From Achatina immaculata (taxonomy: Eukaryota > Mollusca > Gastropoda > Stylommatophora > Achatinidae): a stretch of 64,000 nt of DNA. Positions 22,734 to 34,637 of the stretch are shown here, piece by piece. Each line of letters starts with the position of its first letter. The stretch's first letter is position 1. The stretch covers positions 33,402,645 through 33,466,644 of the forward strand of contig CM019707.1 of NCBI GenBank assembly GCA_009760885.1, read 5' to 3'. The translations under genes and the position numbers were made by a program. Under the pieces are notes generated by a model. That model was not told the DNA's origin. It did not search any database and saw only the letters and a list, made by a program, of their open reading frames with translations.

Positions 22734-22889
22734 GTAGCATGTTTGTTGGATATTTTTTCCCGTTTCTAGTTCTTAATTTCGTATAAAACTGGTAAAATTA
22801 GAAACTAGTGGTATTATATGTCTTACTACAAGTCATAGAGTCATATTTATGACCTTAATGTTTTTTTTCTTGTTGTTGTTTCGTTTTGA

Positions 22890-23600
22890 TTTCTTCACCA
22901 CCACGTGACATGTCCTTTCCAGAACGCTGTCCCTCTCACAGCCTCCCTAAATGCAATGTGGTCTTGCTCACGTTGATCAGCCTTTCGCAGCGACAACTTC
23001 AGACCTTTCTTGATGTCCTGAGTCCACCTGCAGCGACGTCATTCCTTTTCTCGTTTGCTGGACTCTATGGCCGAGCACCATTATGTCTTTTGATGTAGCC
23101 GAACACCATTATGTCTTTTAATATGGCAGAGCACCATTATGTCTTTTAATATGGTCTAGCACCATTATGTCTTTTGATATGGCCTAGCACCATTATGTCC
23201 TTTGATATGACCGAGCACCATTATGTCTTTTGATATGGCCTAGCACCATTATGTCTTTTGATATGACCGAGCACCATTATGTCTTTTGATGTGGCCGAGC
23301 ACCATTATGTCTTTTGATGTGGCCGAAGTATCTCAGCTTTTTTTATTTCGACTGTGTTTACCAGACAGTTTCCTACGACACTTAAAGCCGTCAATATCTC
23401 TTAATTTAATTTTCTTTCTACCCATGATATTCTAAGGGCCCTTCTATAACATTTCATTTGAAATGCTGTTATTCTCTTTTCTAGTGATTTGTTAAGTATT
23501 GTTGTTTCGCATCCATACGTTGCCATTGTTAAAGCATAACTATCATTGGGAGCTACAGCAGTGATTCCCCGTTCCCTTTTTGTCAAAATCTTGTCCAAAA
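22890..23600 (-). mobile_element. LINE 3' end with internal satellite expansion
   Basis: On the minus strand, 23401-23598 encodes YGCETTILNKSLEKRITAF and CYRRALRISW, the C-terminal domain of an RTE-like LINE distinct from RTE-A. Further 3', LRYFGHIKRHNGA is followed by a tandem expansion, and the element ends in AFREAVRGTAFWKGHVTW-like codons near 22900. Frameshifts are numerous. Confidence 0.75.
23068..23335. repeat. 28-bp array derived from LINE coding DNA
   Basis: About nine units contain GAGCACCATTATGTCTTTTG. On the minus strand each unit is the codon run for GHIKRHNGA in the LINE above. The period of 28 shifts frame each time, so the expansion occurred after the copy stopped being functional. 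Confidence 0.88.
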
Positions 23601-23840
23601 AATACTAGAGAGACAATTTACTTTTATAGGACATGCAATGAGAAGAGGGGGCATTGAAAATATTATAACAACAGGTAAAATAGACGGAAGAAGAGCCATA
23701 AGAGAAATAATACTGGACAGTCTGACGAGATGGTATGAGAGCAGATCATCAACTGATCTAATGGCCTGCATGAAGGATCGTGTACTCTGGAGAAGCATAA
23801 TATCCAACGCCAGTCAGCACGACACATGATGATGATGATG
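23600..23840 (+). mobile_element. LINE 3' end, another family
   Basis: The open stretch encodes FTFIGHAMRRGGIENIITTG and ends LWRSIISNASQHDT, a typical RTE/CR1-like C-terminus, followed by a (GAT)n tail at 23828-23842. It is joined head-to-head with the minus-strand LINE end at 22890-23600. Confidence 0.78.
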
Positions 23841-24100
23841 ACATTGCCATTGAAAGTATGTAAGCACTTATTAAACATGGCTTTGTTTTCTTGTTGGTAC
23901 ACCTTGCCACGTGCTCTTCTTTTGCGCTAGTTATTTTGTTTTAGGAACTTTTATAATGTGACATATTTGTTGTACCATAAAGTTAGACCTCGAGAATAAG
24001 CATAGAAGAACTGACGTAACGCGGATTATCCTATTTAGTGAAAATTACCCCGGAGTAACTGGACACCTTTTGCCATTTCTCACGGATAAGTGAGAAAGGT

Positions 24101-25488
24101 GGTTCTAAGGACCGTTATAGCCGGAGGTGGGGTGAAGGATACGCTCTCCACTCCAATTAAATGTCTCCAAGGCGTGTATCTCAAATAGCCTCTGACAGTC
24201 AAGTCCAGCCTCTCACCTTCTCGTGGGGGGGGGGGGGGAACCACTGTTCAAACTGACAGGAGAAGGAGCGAAAGCGAATATCTGACGCCTGAAAACCAGA
24301 CGCTTCGGGTAGATGAGAGCCTTGTTTGGTAGCTCATCTGAGAGAAGAAAAATTCTGATTTAAAACCCGCTGCTGGCGAGATTCTTCAGCTGCCGTGCGT
24401 GGAGTGGGGCTCCTCCCGGCCAGTGAAGAAAGGTGCGAATGTGGTTGCCGAGCGGTGCCACCGTGGAAAAGGTGAAAGAAAGGATTAAGTGAAGTAATCA
24501 GTAGTCTCGAGGTCAAGACTGCTGAAATCACGGCACCTTTGCTCTGGAGGTCGGCCACGTCCTATGTGCACCCATACCGGGCGAATTGCCTGAACCGGCT
24601 TAACCCAGGGGTTAAGACATTGCTAAGACATTGCTGGCGAGATTCTTCGTCTGCCGCGTGTGGAGTGAAACTCCCCCCGACCAATGAAGAAAATGCGATT
24701 AGAGTTGCTGAGCGGCGCCGCTGTGAAAAGTTGATGGAAAGGATAAAATGAATATTAATCGGTATGTCCAGTAGTCTCGAGACGAGAGCTACTCATACCA
24801 CGGCATCTCTGCTCTAGAGGCCGGCCACGTCAGATATACACCAATACTGGTGAAATATGCCAAAACCGGCTTAACTTAGGGATGAAACTTGATGACTGCT
24901 CATGTCATGGTACCTCCGCTCTAGAGGTCGAACACGTCCTAAACGCGCCCATACTGGGATAGTACGCCTAAACATGCTTAACCCAGGGGTGAAACCTACT
25001 AGTGGCGAGGATTCGTCCTCCTGGACAAAAGCTCCGTCTTGGTCACAACTAGGAAGGGTAGCGGCCACGATCACAAAACGCTGAAGTTGGAGACACTGGG
25101 CAACCACCTCTCATCCGACAGGGATATATGCGTGTCCTAATCACGCTGAGGTTTTCCGGTGAGAAAGTCCACAGCTAGGCTGGATGGGCAGCCACCTCTC
25201 TCCTGGCAGCCACCTCTCCAAAACACGTCGAGGTTTTCCGGTGAGAATGTCGAACTCTAGATTAAAGTGGTGCAACGAAAACCACAGTGTCACGCAATCC
25301 CGCTTTTGTGACCTACCGAGAATATAGGCCCAAGCCCCGCGATACTCTACACCTCGTGTGGTCCTCTCGGGGATCTCTTGTAGCCATCTCGGGGACCACA
25401 GAGGACCACAGGACCAATCAAGGTCCACAGGAGTAAATTCAGTATGATCACTGGGCGATCTTGGTGGTAGAAGCGAACGAAGAAGAAG
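24101..25488 (+). mobile_element. 1.4 kb non-coding retroposon, copy 1
   Basis: It starts GGTTCTAAGGAC and ends GCGAACGAAGAAGAAGAAG. It aligns along most of its length with 52402-53622. Three or four related subunits occur inside, each with a GGCCACGTCC block, a CCATACTGG block and CTTAACCCAGGGGT. There is no ORF of note. The simple GAA tail and a worn flanking repeat (AGAAAGGT / AGAAAGAGGT) suggest retroposition. A poly-G run lies at 24226-24238. Confidence 0.75.
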
Positions 25489-26338
25489 AAGTTAGAAAGA
25501 GGTACATAATTTCAAAGTACAGAGCGAGAGATTACTTTAGCTTTTTCTTCCTGAAACCATGGGATGAGAAACGTTCATGTGAGAACAACTGTGAACTGAC
25601 AGAAGTACTAAAGCAAGCTGCGTGAATCCATCACAGTGTTCTGGTTGTGACGACGAAAACTGCCAGTATCGGGTCTCCATCTGTGTGTAGCTTCCTTACT
25701 TCATCGTGTGCCCGTGGCCGTACTACTTGCTGTTTATCTCTAGATCTTGCAAATCTCTGTGTTTTTATGTGCATTTCCCCCTCTTTTTCTTTTACCTGTG
25801 AGTTTTCCAGTGAACGGCATGTTTTCTGGTGTCCGTACTCTCGTGACATTAACCAAAAACAAAAAAAAACTTTTGTTTTTTCCTAGTGTAGTCGCAAAGT
25901 CCAGAAACGTTCATACTTACTGTGCTTTCAGGTTCCTCAGTGTAGAATTTGTGTTTCATCTTTCAAGAAAACCACATCTCTGTTGCTTTCACTTTCAGCT
26001 TTCATGTGTTTGTTTATGGTTATTTCGCTCTTTAACTTTCACTTGGATTTATATGGTTTCTTATTCAGAAAGTCGAAGTTCGAGTCATGATAAGGTCCAA
26101 TGTTTCTTTTCTATATGGGGCAAAGTGACAAGCTCGGCTTTCATATTCTATGGTGACTGCTCTAGGCGCGCTAGCACGGCCTCGGACCATCCCAAAGAAA
26201 TAGAAACCCGTGTATGCCTCGTTGTTCAGTGGATTGTTTTTGTTTGTTTGTTTGTTTGTTTGTTTTGCAGAATTCATGCAGTGAAAAATTATGTTATTTT
26301 TTACAATAAAATTATTGTGTACTTGTTATCTTTTCCAG
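25489..26338. other. intronic stretch before TM4 exon
   Basis: No repeat family was recognised. A long plus-strand open frame (25747-26529) runs through it and over the TM4 exon in the wrong frame. It shows no domain and is rejected. Confidence 0.55.
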
Positions 26339-26488
26339 AAAGGATGTTATCAAAAGATATACGAATATCTAGATGGGTACTGCAACTGGTTCACCTTAGT
26401 AACTTTGTTACAACTCTTGGACTTGTGTATCCACACTTTCTTCTACAAAAAACATCTGAGTCTGTTGACCATACAGGAAATAGTCTAG
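26339..26488 (+). CDS. tetraspanin gene A, TM4 exon and stop
   Basis: The exon is 150 bp (49 codons plus TAG), entering in phase 0 after acceptor TTTTCCAG. It encodes KGCYQKIYEYLDGYCNWFTL and onward: the last large-loop cysteine (GCY), TM4 and a short cytoplasmic tail ending QEIV. Gene B's last exon (51901-52047) is one codon shorter and shares KGCY-K-YE and LLDL-IH. With the other exons, the large loop has CCG, CC, C and GC, i.e. six cysteines, the common tetraspanin class. Confidence 0.92.
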   Translation, partial: KGCYQKIYEYLDGYCNWFTLVTLLQLLDLCIHTFFYKKHLSLLTIQEIV

Positions 26489-26522
26489 CTAACTATGTGT
26501 GTGTGTGTGTGTATGTGAGTGT

Positions 26523-26672
26523 TTTATGAGGTGTGTTAATAAAGTGTGGGTTATATGAGGTGTGTTAATAAAGTGTGGGTTATATGAGGTGTGTTAATAA
26601 AGTGTGGGTTATATGAGGTGTGTTAATAAAGTGTGGGTTATATGAAGTGTGTTAATAAAGTGTGTGTTTGCC
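26523..26672 (+). repeat. amplified poly(A)-signal unit in 3' UTR of gene A
   Basis: Five 29-bp units contain GTGTGTTAATAAAGTGTGGG, beginning 35 bp after the stop and a (GT)n run. Each has the AATAAA hexamer plus a GT-rich element of the type found downstream of cleavage sites. The last unit continues into GTGTGTTTGCC, matching the single unit in gene B (minus strand, about 51838-51866, with AGTAAA). Confidence 0.9.
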
Positions 26673-26689
26673 ATAAAAGAGGGCACAGT

Positions 26690-28734
26690 ATCAAAGGATG
26701 TGCATGGGACACGACGTGTTAATATCGATATAGGAATTTCTACTTCTTATTCTTCGTTCGAGGTGTTGGTCACATCAGATCCTGATCCCTGTCGACATGG
26801 CAAAGCCCGCAGTCCTCTCCAGATCCTGAAAGGAGCCACTAAAGTTTTTGCCCCAAGCGTGAGCACTCTGGCCATGTCTCACGTCTCAGGTCCCCATGGT
26901 TTGGGCACTCTTGTAGGATGTGTTCTGGAATCTTTACTTCACTGCCGCAAGGGATTTCTAGAAATAGCGAGCTACATGTTTTAGGCAGGTGGCGAATATA
27001 TTCTTGTAGAAGCAGTGAGAAAAAAAGACAACAAATGTTCTGCTTCTTCACATCATAGACGTCTCAGTAGAAGACGTACAAGTGGAAGACGTCTGATCAG
27101 ACTCCTGCATGATGGAAACCCCCCAGATTCTGACGTTTGTGAATAAGCTGTAGAATTGCAGCAGCCTGTTTATGGGTGATGAAATAGGGGCACAGACAGA
27201 CTGGGCCACAGACAAGCTGTTGGATACTTGGCCCAGGTGTTAACGACCTCATCATTGCAAACGTTTCAGTGTTTGTCCTGATATCGCAGAAAAATATTCT
27301 CTATACAAGGATGTGTAGGAAAATTCAAGATTGTCATAACCGCGTGGTTGGTTTGAATACCATCAGTCAATACCGCTCATCAAAGGTTCAAAATCAAACT
27401 CAGCGTCATTGCATCCAGGACAGCCAAAGTATATACTCTGCCGCATTCCGCAGCATTCATCCAAGATATGTTTGCTAATAATTCCCTTCAGGTGTTGGAT
27501 CTTTACAATGCGTTTTATGCCACACAGTTCAGATTTCCTACAACACGCTTAACTTGTCCTAGCTCTTGCAGTCTCTTCACAGCTACGTTGTTCTTCAACT
27601 CCTGCTCTTCATTCTCCCGCAGTCTTTTCAGTACAGCTTTAGCAATGTTACCCTTGTTCATTGTCAGTCTGCCATTTATTTTAACCTGTCCAGTAAGCCT
27701 GTTTGCCACTTCTTTGCCATGTTCTCCCACATGCCCTGGACAGTAAAGCCATGTTAGGCTCATCACAGTTAACACATGAACCCATTCTTTTCGAAGCAAT
27801 TATTTTTATCAGTCTTACAAAGCATACTCTGTGAATCCTTCACAGAGACGTTATGAACTACACCACGGGCAGCTGTCCATTCCATTACAACCGACACAGC
27901 CTCAATTGTCATTCGCATCCCCGGACCCTGTGCCAGGACTTTTCCATTGCTGTAAACAACACCCTCCAACCACCCCACCCCCCAACATCTCTACTGTTCC
28001 CAATCACTGAGCCATCTGTAGATATTACCGTGTCGGAAGACCCACAGTTGTGCAGGATGAGATCTTGAACACTAAGTTCAGCTGCTCCCTGTGTCCAGGC
28101 TCTACATTCTCGACCCTTCTGTATAATAACCTTTGTTAGCTGAGGTCGATCCTGTACCCGTAACCAGTCATCATCTTTAAGCACTTCGGTCTAGATCGCA
28201 CATCGACTTTATTGTATCCTAAGCCTCAGCCTTCCAGTATGTGCAACGTTTGATGCTTCTTCCCTTTATCTACCACAGCTGTTTATGGTAAGGATGATCT
28301 CTCACGCCAGTAACCTGAGCATACTCGTGTTTAGACTTCACACTCAGCACATCAAACAAAAAGCACGTGCCTCCAACAAATGTATCCCAAGTGCTACCAA
28401 AGACCACTTTCATTGCCTCATTCTGTACACGCCCTAGTGTCTATAGCTGTACATTTGACAGGATGAGTAGGCTTTGGCCATACTGCAGTGGTGACATCAC
28501 CAGCGCCTGCATCAGCAAGAATAGAGTGCGCTGTGGAAAGTTTGCTCCAGCTATTAACCTAACTGCTCCCAACGCTTTCATGGCCTTTTGTATTACATTG
28601 CCCACTTGCTGTGCAAAGCACAAGGATCGATCAAATGTGATCCCTAGATATCACTCATCACAGATGTCATCTTCAGAATTTGTAAATATCTGTTACAAGA
28701 ATCAAACTACACCATCTGGCATACACCCACGTCA
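26690..28734 (-). mobile_element. degenerate LINE with RNase H domain
   Basis: On the minus strand, in order: an RT tail with YLGITFDRSLCFAQQV and ALVMSPLQYGQSLL (28690-28440), then an RNase H start TDGSVIGNS near 28030, an SMLC/ DSQS helix near 27830, a CPGHVGEHGKEVANRL site near 27730, and a C-terminal PEHILQECPNHGDLRRETW near 26890. These are hallmarks of RNase H-bearing LINEs common in molluscs. Stops and frameshifts occur throughout. The 5' part stops abruptly where the LTR element begins, so the LTR element inserted here or the LINE was already broken. Confidence 0.82.
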
Positions 28735-29827
28735 TGTCCCTGTATACTGGAAAATGTTACTGTTACGATGGTTTGTTCCTTGTCAAAGGGATATAATCCA
28801 GAGTAATTTTAATATTTTGACTATTTGATTAAAGCTCTTTGGTATTTTTGTTGTAGAAGAGTTCAAGGGAAGGGCAGGTTTGACACGATAAATTCCACGA
28901 GATGTTTGATTATTTTTAAGAACTTATCCTTGATGTTTGTTATATAAAAGCTAAATTCGGAATTTCCAGATAATTTTCTTCTGAAGGCCATAAACAGGAA
29001 GAATCACGGGTTTAGTGATTCTCGGGATAGAATATTCTGGAAGAATTAGGGAGTAATAGTTAAATTCATTTAAGGAGTGGAATACGTGAAATTAGAGATA
29101 TTAGAATGAGAGCTGAGATTATGTTAGGATAGTTTTTAGGCATGAATAGTTGAGAATGTGATTTTTCTAGCTTATAGTGCTCTGTGTTAGTGATTTTTGT
29201 CATGTAGCTGACTTGTGCATAGAATGCTCCTTTTGGAGACATTATGAGATTTTTATCTATTATGATTTCAGTAAAGAGTCAGGTAGTTGTTAGTGACATA
29301 TTGTCAAGTATTGGTTTACCTGTCATAACTTTGCTGAACTAAAGAATGTGAAATTAGTTCCTTTTTGTGATTTTTATAGACCTTTGGGTCTAGAGATGTT
29401 CTGTGATGTTTTTTTTTTTTTTATAAATTCTGTACTTATATTCTCATGCAGTAAATGTTTCACTTTTTGTAGTACTTGCATTTTGTATACTTGCTGCTTT
29501 TATGTAGTGTGAGAGTTGGTTTCTCTCTTCCCATTTGGCAAACCGGTTCTTGTCGGGAAGAGGACTAGCCTGTTTTCTTTTTCTGTATTAAACGTTATCA
29601 ACTTCCTCTCACCCTCACGTATCATCACCCAACTTTTCCATCAATAAAGTGTGAGTTTATGTTCACACCAGTTTTTATTTACTTCACACTTTTCCCTATG
29701 TATGTGGTCCTTGTTATTACGTATAGTTAGTAAAAGTTATCACTGTCATAACTGACACTGTGATTGGAAACTGACAGTCACGTTACAATAGCTCATAAAT
29801 TTAAGCAAAAATAGAGAAACGCTTATA
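28735..29827 (+). repeat. 5' LTR of gypsy-like element
   Basis: About 1.09 kb that aligns end to end with 34638-35852. Both end in AGAAACGCTTATA. The left boundary could be TGTCCC at 28735 or TGTATA at 28741; the latter would give a TCCC duplication with 35853-35856. A single copy of the GTGATTTTTCTAGC unit is present, against three in the 3' LTR. Confidence 0.88.
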
Positions 29828-30897
29828 GTGGTGCTCGCGACTGGCACTATCTTTCATGGCCAACACCAAATTCTCTGTCTATGATTTTCCTTCACGTAGT
29901 TCTTATTTTAGGTGTGTTTTTCAAGTTTTAGAAGTATCTCACAGAACTTATCGTTCTAGTTTTTTTCCTCTCTTACTTGGCAAATAGAATCAAATCATTA
30001 ACACCAAGATCGGTCTTATTGTTACGACTGATAGCAAGTTTGAGCTTACCTTCTACGCTAGCTGTTTAAATTAAAGCAAACTTTTGTGCTAATTTCTTCA
30101 AGCCAGTGTTTGGAATATTAGTTTGTTAGATATTCACTGTCATAGTACATTGTAGCTGTAGTTTTGTTGGACAATCTACAGTAAAAGTATTCAGTGACTG
30201 TTGTATTCAAGCTGGTGACAATGACTAATTCTACTAGAAGTAAGAAGCACATCTAGCTCTCTTCTCGCGGTCCGGTACGGCTGATCTTCAACTGTTGCAG
30301 TAAAGAAACCTCCAACTCCTGTATATACTTTGTCATCATCAATTCTACTCAGAGCTGGTGAATTAACATTTTGTTATATATGTACCAGCCTTTTGTACTT
30401 TTAGCCAGTGACAGTCTTATCCATCAGATCCTGGCAATGTATTCTTCAAGAATGAACTTTGATTGTGTTGTGATTCTATCAGCATTCTACGAACATGAAC
30501 ATTTTAAACCAGGGCAGCGGTAGGATGAACTTGCTCCAGTAAGAATCTCAAATTCCCATATATTAACTTTTGTGCATTCGGAATGTTTGGACCTTTTTTA
30601 ATGTGACATTTTCCTGCAGGATTAATTAGTAATTCAGTTAGTATTTTTAAAAAATGTTTTCACAAAGTGATTCTTGCATTGATCTTCTTTAATGTTGTGG
30701 ATAATTATTACAGTGGAATATTAGTGATAGTATAAAACTGAATTTCCTTTCAGGTATGGTATAGTATAGTATTAGTGCATGATATATATTTTGATGTTTG
30801 ATGTGGCTTTGTATTGAATTGTTTGTTGATATTACATTGTATTGTTGTATTTTATTTAGTCCATCACTAAATTAGTGGTCAATTGAAAGTCGGCACG

Positions 30898-31340
30898 ATG
30901 GCTTCCAGCTCAATACAGGTCGGATCTGCTGGGTACCTTGTCCCAAGTCAGCAATGACTTGAAGTTTTCACATGTGTTGTCAGCTGTAGAAAGGTTCGAC
31001 GGGGACCCAGCAAAACTGAAACCATGGCTGGGGGAGCTTGATAAGCCAATGGAAGTGAGGCAGGCCGATTTGCCTACGAAAAAGAACTTGGTGTTCCTGT
31101 GCACCACAGGTTCTTTGGCAGAATTGGTTAGGCAGCTTCTCCATAATCAGGAGTCATGGGAGAAATTTGTGTCTGTGTTACTAGCACGATATGGGGTCTG
31201 CAGACTCCTCAGAAGACCTGGCGCATGCTAGGCTCCATTAGACAGACTCATAGAGGCTCCATTCAAGCATTGACTAACCGGATCAGCGAGGCAGTGAGTT
31301 GCCTACACTGCTGCTGAACTAGGATCTCTTTCATTGATGC
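30898..31340 (+). pseudogene. gag-like remnant
   Basis: An ATG at 30898 opens a frame that stops after 20 codons; the matrix/capsid-like reading continues in another frame with AVERFDGDPAKLKPWLGEL, typical of the start of gypsy capsid domains. A second frameshift lies near 31200. It is non-functional as it stands. Confidence 0.7.
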
Positions 31341-31677
31341 ACTGCATCCACGAGAAATAAAAGCTAAGTTATTAAGAGATAATTCTCTTACGTTCACATA
31401 GGCAGTAGAGTTAGCCTTATAGGAAACTGGACTCATGAAGTTGTTGAACCTTAGTTATAGTTCCCGACAGGCTTTTATTTCAGGATCTTTACCGACCAAC
31501 GAGATGACGACACACTGAGAGACTCCTCATATGGCTTCGCAAAGGGTGCAACTAGTTTCACATCAAGAAAACTCGCGAGTGACACCTCCACACTAAGGAA
31601 AAGGTAGGACAGACCACCAGAGGTGGAATCCCAGGAGGATTAAAACCCCAAGTACACAACCACGAGACACTAGGTCC

Positions 31678-31719
31678 TGTTATACTTGTGGAAGGCAGGG
31701 TCATATAGCCAGATTCTGT
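31678..31719 (+). pseudogene. CCHC zinc knuckle of gag
   Basis: The translated segment CYTCGRQGHIARFC has the C-x2-C-x4-H-x4-C spacing of retroelement nucleocapsid knuckles that bind element RNA. All four metal ligands are kept, although the flanking frame is broken. Confidence 0.85.
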
Positions 31720-31772
31720 AGGCAGGGTGTGCGACAAGATCGTTCAGGTTTAAACTAGTTAATCGGCGCACT

Positions 31773-32483
31773 GTGAGCTCGAGTGTGTCTGATCGCATAA
31801 TTACACCTTCGAAACCTGGCAAGAAGTCTGTCTATTTTCATATGCATCACCATTACTTTCGGTGGCTGCGAATCATCCTTCGTGAAGTAGGATACTGTAG
31901 AATTAGAGCATCGTTAGACACAGAAGCTAGTGCCTGTCTTCTCAAGGATTCTGCTCCAAAACTCTTGCCTGCTAGAATTACTATGCAGACTGTCACTGCA
32001 GCTTCCATGAGAGTAATTGGTAGAGTTTGCTTACCTGTTTCTATAGCTGGAGTTACTGTTTCTCATTGCTTCTGTGTGGTTCGAGACATGAACCTTTCCG
32101 TCATTCTTGGGAGTGATTTTCTCTCTCGTTCAGGTGCTGTCATAGATTACAATTCTAATACACTAAACATTCAGAGCAAGAAAATTTCATTAGATTTAGA
32201 TGCACACATTGCTTCCATTCTTCGGATCCAGCATTCTTCTCTTCTTTCTCCACATTCTGTCAATCTTATTCCTCTTAAGCTGAAAGCCCAACCATATTTT
32301 CCTTCTGGGACTTCTTATGTGGTTCAGGGTGTTGACACAGCATTCTTACTGTCTGTTTGTGAGCCCCACACTCGTCATTATCATGTGATGACAGTAATCA
32401 ATCATTCAAGTAAACACATCAAGCTAAAAGGTGGATGTGTTCTCGGAAAATTGACTCCTCACAGAGTCAGGGGATTCTGTTGA
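31773..32483 (+). pseudogene. retroelement aspartic protease-like segment
   Basis: A 236-codon open frame. At about residue 50 it has LDTEAS where active proteases have DTGAS/DSGAS, so the catalytic glycine is lost. A later ILGSDFL matches the conserved (I)LG-DFL block of gypsy proteases. It stops before the RT segment, which follows after about 75 bp in another frame. Confidence 0.8.
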
Positions 32484-32559
32484 GCAAGATTCTGGTACTG
32501 AGAATTCAACAGCTGAAAGTCGTTCTGAGACTATCGTTCGACAAGTCCAGTGCCCTGAA

Positions 32560-33400
32560 GTGCACAAGGGCAAAATATCCAGTTTGTTGACCCAGAATGA
32601 GGATGTCTTTGCCTTGACGGATTCCGAGATTTCTCACACCTGGACAATTCAGATGGAGATTGATACAGCCGATCATCCGCCAACCTCCAGGAAACCCTAC
32701 CGCACTCCATTGGCGAGTAGAGAGGTGAATGAGAAGGCCTATGAGAATATGTTGCATGATGGAATAATTTCCCGCACAATCTCAGAGTGGTCATCACGAG
32801 TTGTTTTGGTGATAAGAAAGATGGTACGCATCATTTCTGTTGCGAATATCGTTCACTCAGTGTTGTGAGTAGTTCATTGTCGTATCCATTGCCACACATT
32901 GAGGATAATCTGAGCACGATTGGACAAACCACATTTTTAGCACTTTCATGCTCGATGTGGCTTTTGGTGCATTCCCTTATTCGATGCACAGCAATCATCA
33001 TCTTTCAGCTGCCATCTTGGCTGTTTCCTTTGGAATGTTATGGCACTTGGTCTAATACGGGAACCATCTACCTTTGTCGCACTCATGGACAGGGTATTAC
33101 AGGGCTTAGATACGTTTCCTCCAGTCAATGTCGACACTATACTGGTGTTCACTGATGGAACTATCGAAGACCATGTTCGCGACGGATATTCAGACGGTAT
33201 TTAACCGATTGCACGAGCATAAGTTCAAGCTCAAACCATCAAAATGCCACTTTGCGCTTCTGAAAATAAGCATCTCGGCTATGTTATCAGTCAGTCAGGC
33301 ATATCTCCTGATCCTGAGAAGGTCAGATCCATCGCTGAAATACCGCTTCCTTTGAATGTGAAGGAGGTGCTCTCTTTTCTGGGAAAGTGTAGTTATTATT
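32560..33400 (+). pseudogene. gypsy-like reverse transcriptase remnant
   Basis: It carries the RT entry RKPYRTPLASREVNEKAYEN and SEWSSRVVLV, then several frameshifts. The region equivalent to the YxDD box reads VDTILVFTDGTIEDH, so the second catalytic Asp is lost. HEHKFKLKPSKCHF and ISPDPEKVRSI-like residues complete the connection. It cannot encode an active enzyme as read. Confidence 0.82.
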
Positions 33401-33449
33401 GACGTTTCATTCCCTGTTTTTTGGAGAGCTCCTATAGTTGACTTCAACA

Positions 33450-33800
33450 AGAAGGGTAATCGCTTCAAATGGTCTCCAGATTGTCAAATGGCTTTCGAGT
33501 TTCTGAAAGATCGCCTTGCAAAGGTACCGCTTCTCTCGCATCCTGATTTGCAGAAAACACTTACCATGTGTACAGATGCCTCCAATGTTGCGGCTGGAGC
33601 CTGTTTAGTGCAGAGCAGACGGCTTCCACTTCTGATGGGCTCTCTATCGAAGAGCCATTGTATTTCCTTTCGCAGAAGCTGTAGCACTCTCAGACTAAGT
33701 GGTCCACTTCAGAGAGAGAGGCGTATGCTGTCTATTACGCCAAGCAGAAGTTGCAGTAATTTCTGGCGAAAATGTATGTCCAGGATCGTAGTAGATCTTA
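33450..33800 (+). pseudogene. gypsy-like RNase H remnant
   Basis: FKWSPDCQMAFEFLKDRL and LTMCTDASNVAAGACLVQ mark the start of an RNase H domain, with the TDAS Asp kept. A frameshift follows, and the SEREAYAVYYA-like helix is in another frame. The open frame beyond (33870-34196) has a basic HRHKRKKRR stretch and no match that I recognise. Confidence 0.8.
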
Positions 33801-34637
33801 CTTGCCGCGTCCCATTAGACAGAGATTTTCTCTTCCGCCGTCTCCTCACTTTGTTTCCAGGCTCCCGCTATGGTACCTGAGGGAACCCAGCAGAGACTGG
33901 TCCCTGGGGCTCAATCCTCAGACCACTATATGGAGGTGGGTGCTTCCGCCTCAGCAGTTCCTATGTCGGTGGATGATATGCGACACAGACATAAGCGGAA
34001 GAAACGGAGGATAGCCGATATCTGTCATCAGTCTCAGAAGAAACACTGTGCTCATTGTGCAGATTATTTTCCTGACGAGACTCCAATTATTGCGGATTGT
34101 GATACAGAGATTTATCAGTTGTACGTCTCCGATCGTAAGCTCGTTGTGGCAATAGGGCAGATAATCGATACCGTGGACCTTGGAACTTCAAGATGACAGA
34201 TCTGCACACGGCGCTCATGAAAATGTTCCCTGTATTGGAACTGGATATGAGGAAGCAGATTGCAGAGCACGTCGTGGTTACTATAACAGATTCACTTCCT
34301 CACACGGAGCAGAGCGAAACACATTAGCCACTAGTTGGTAGTGTTCTTCGGGTAAAGATTCCATCCTTTTGCTCCTGTCCTGTTTCTATGGCAGAAAGAA
34401 ATGGTGTAATTCATAGAGTTCAATATTAAACTGTTGTATATGTATATTGATTAGAACCACAATTGATTAATCGTTAGAAATTGTACATATTGTGGGTGCA
34501 GATACATTCCATTACGGCTTATGTAGCTTTTCAATCATGAAAAATCATGGCCTGTAAGTTGTGAGAAAAACTTTTTTTGAGAGATTTGTGATGGCCACAT
34601 CTCTACATTTTTTGGAAATTGGGGGGGGGGGGGTATC

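Larger units (their letters stand above)
29828..34637 (+). mobile_element. internal region of degenerate Ty3/gypsy-like element
   Basis: It begins directly after the LTR with GTGGTGCTCGCGAC, a possible primer-binding site of uncertain tRNA. It carries a 1.07 kb leader and then gag-, protease-, RT- and RNase H-like segments in the usual order. A poly-G polypurine tract at 34619-34633 sits just before the 3' LTR. No integrase motif could be found between RNase H (to about 33800) and the tract, so the element is about 1.5 kb shorter than complete relatives. Confidence 0.85.

Noticed and set aside
25747..26529. 260-codon open frame over the end of gene A
   Set aside because: It overlaps the TM4 exon in a different frame, has no domain, and the exon frame is supported by the paralogue at 51901-52047.
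27468..27799. Independent coding gene in the open frames around 27.5-28.2 kb
   Set aside because: The minus-strand frames are consecutive parts of the RNase H domain of a broken LINE; the plus-strand ones are shadows.
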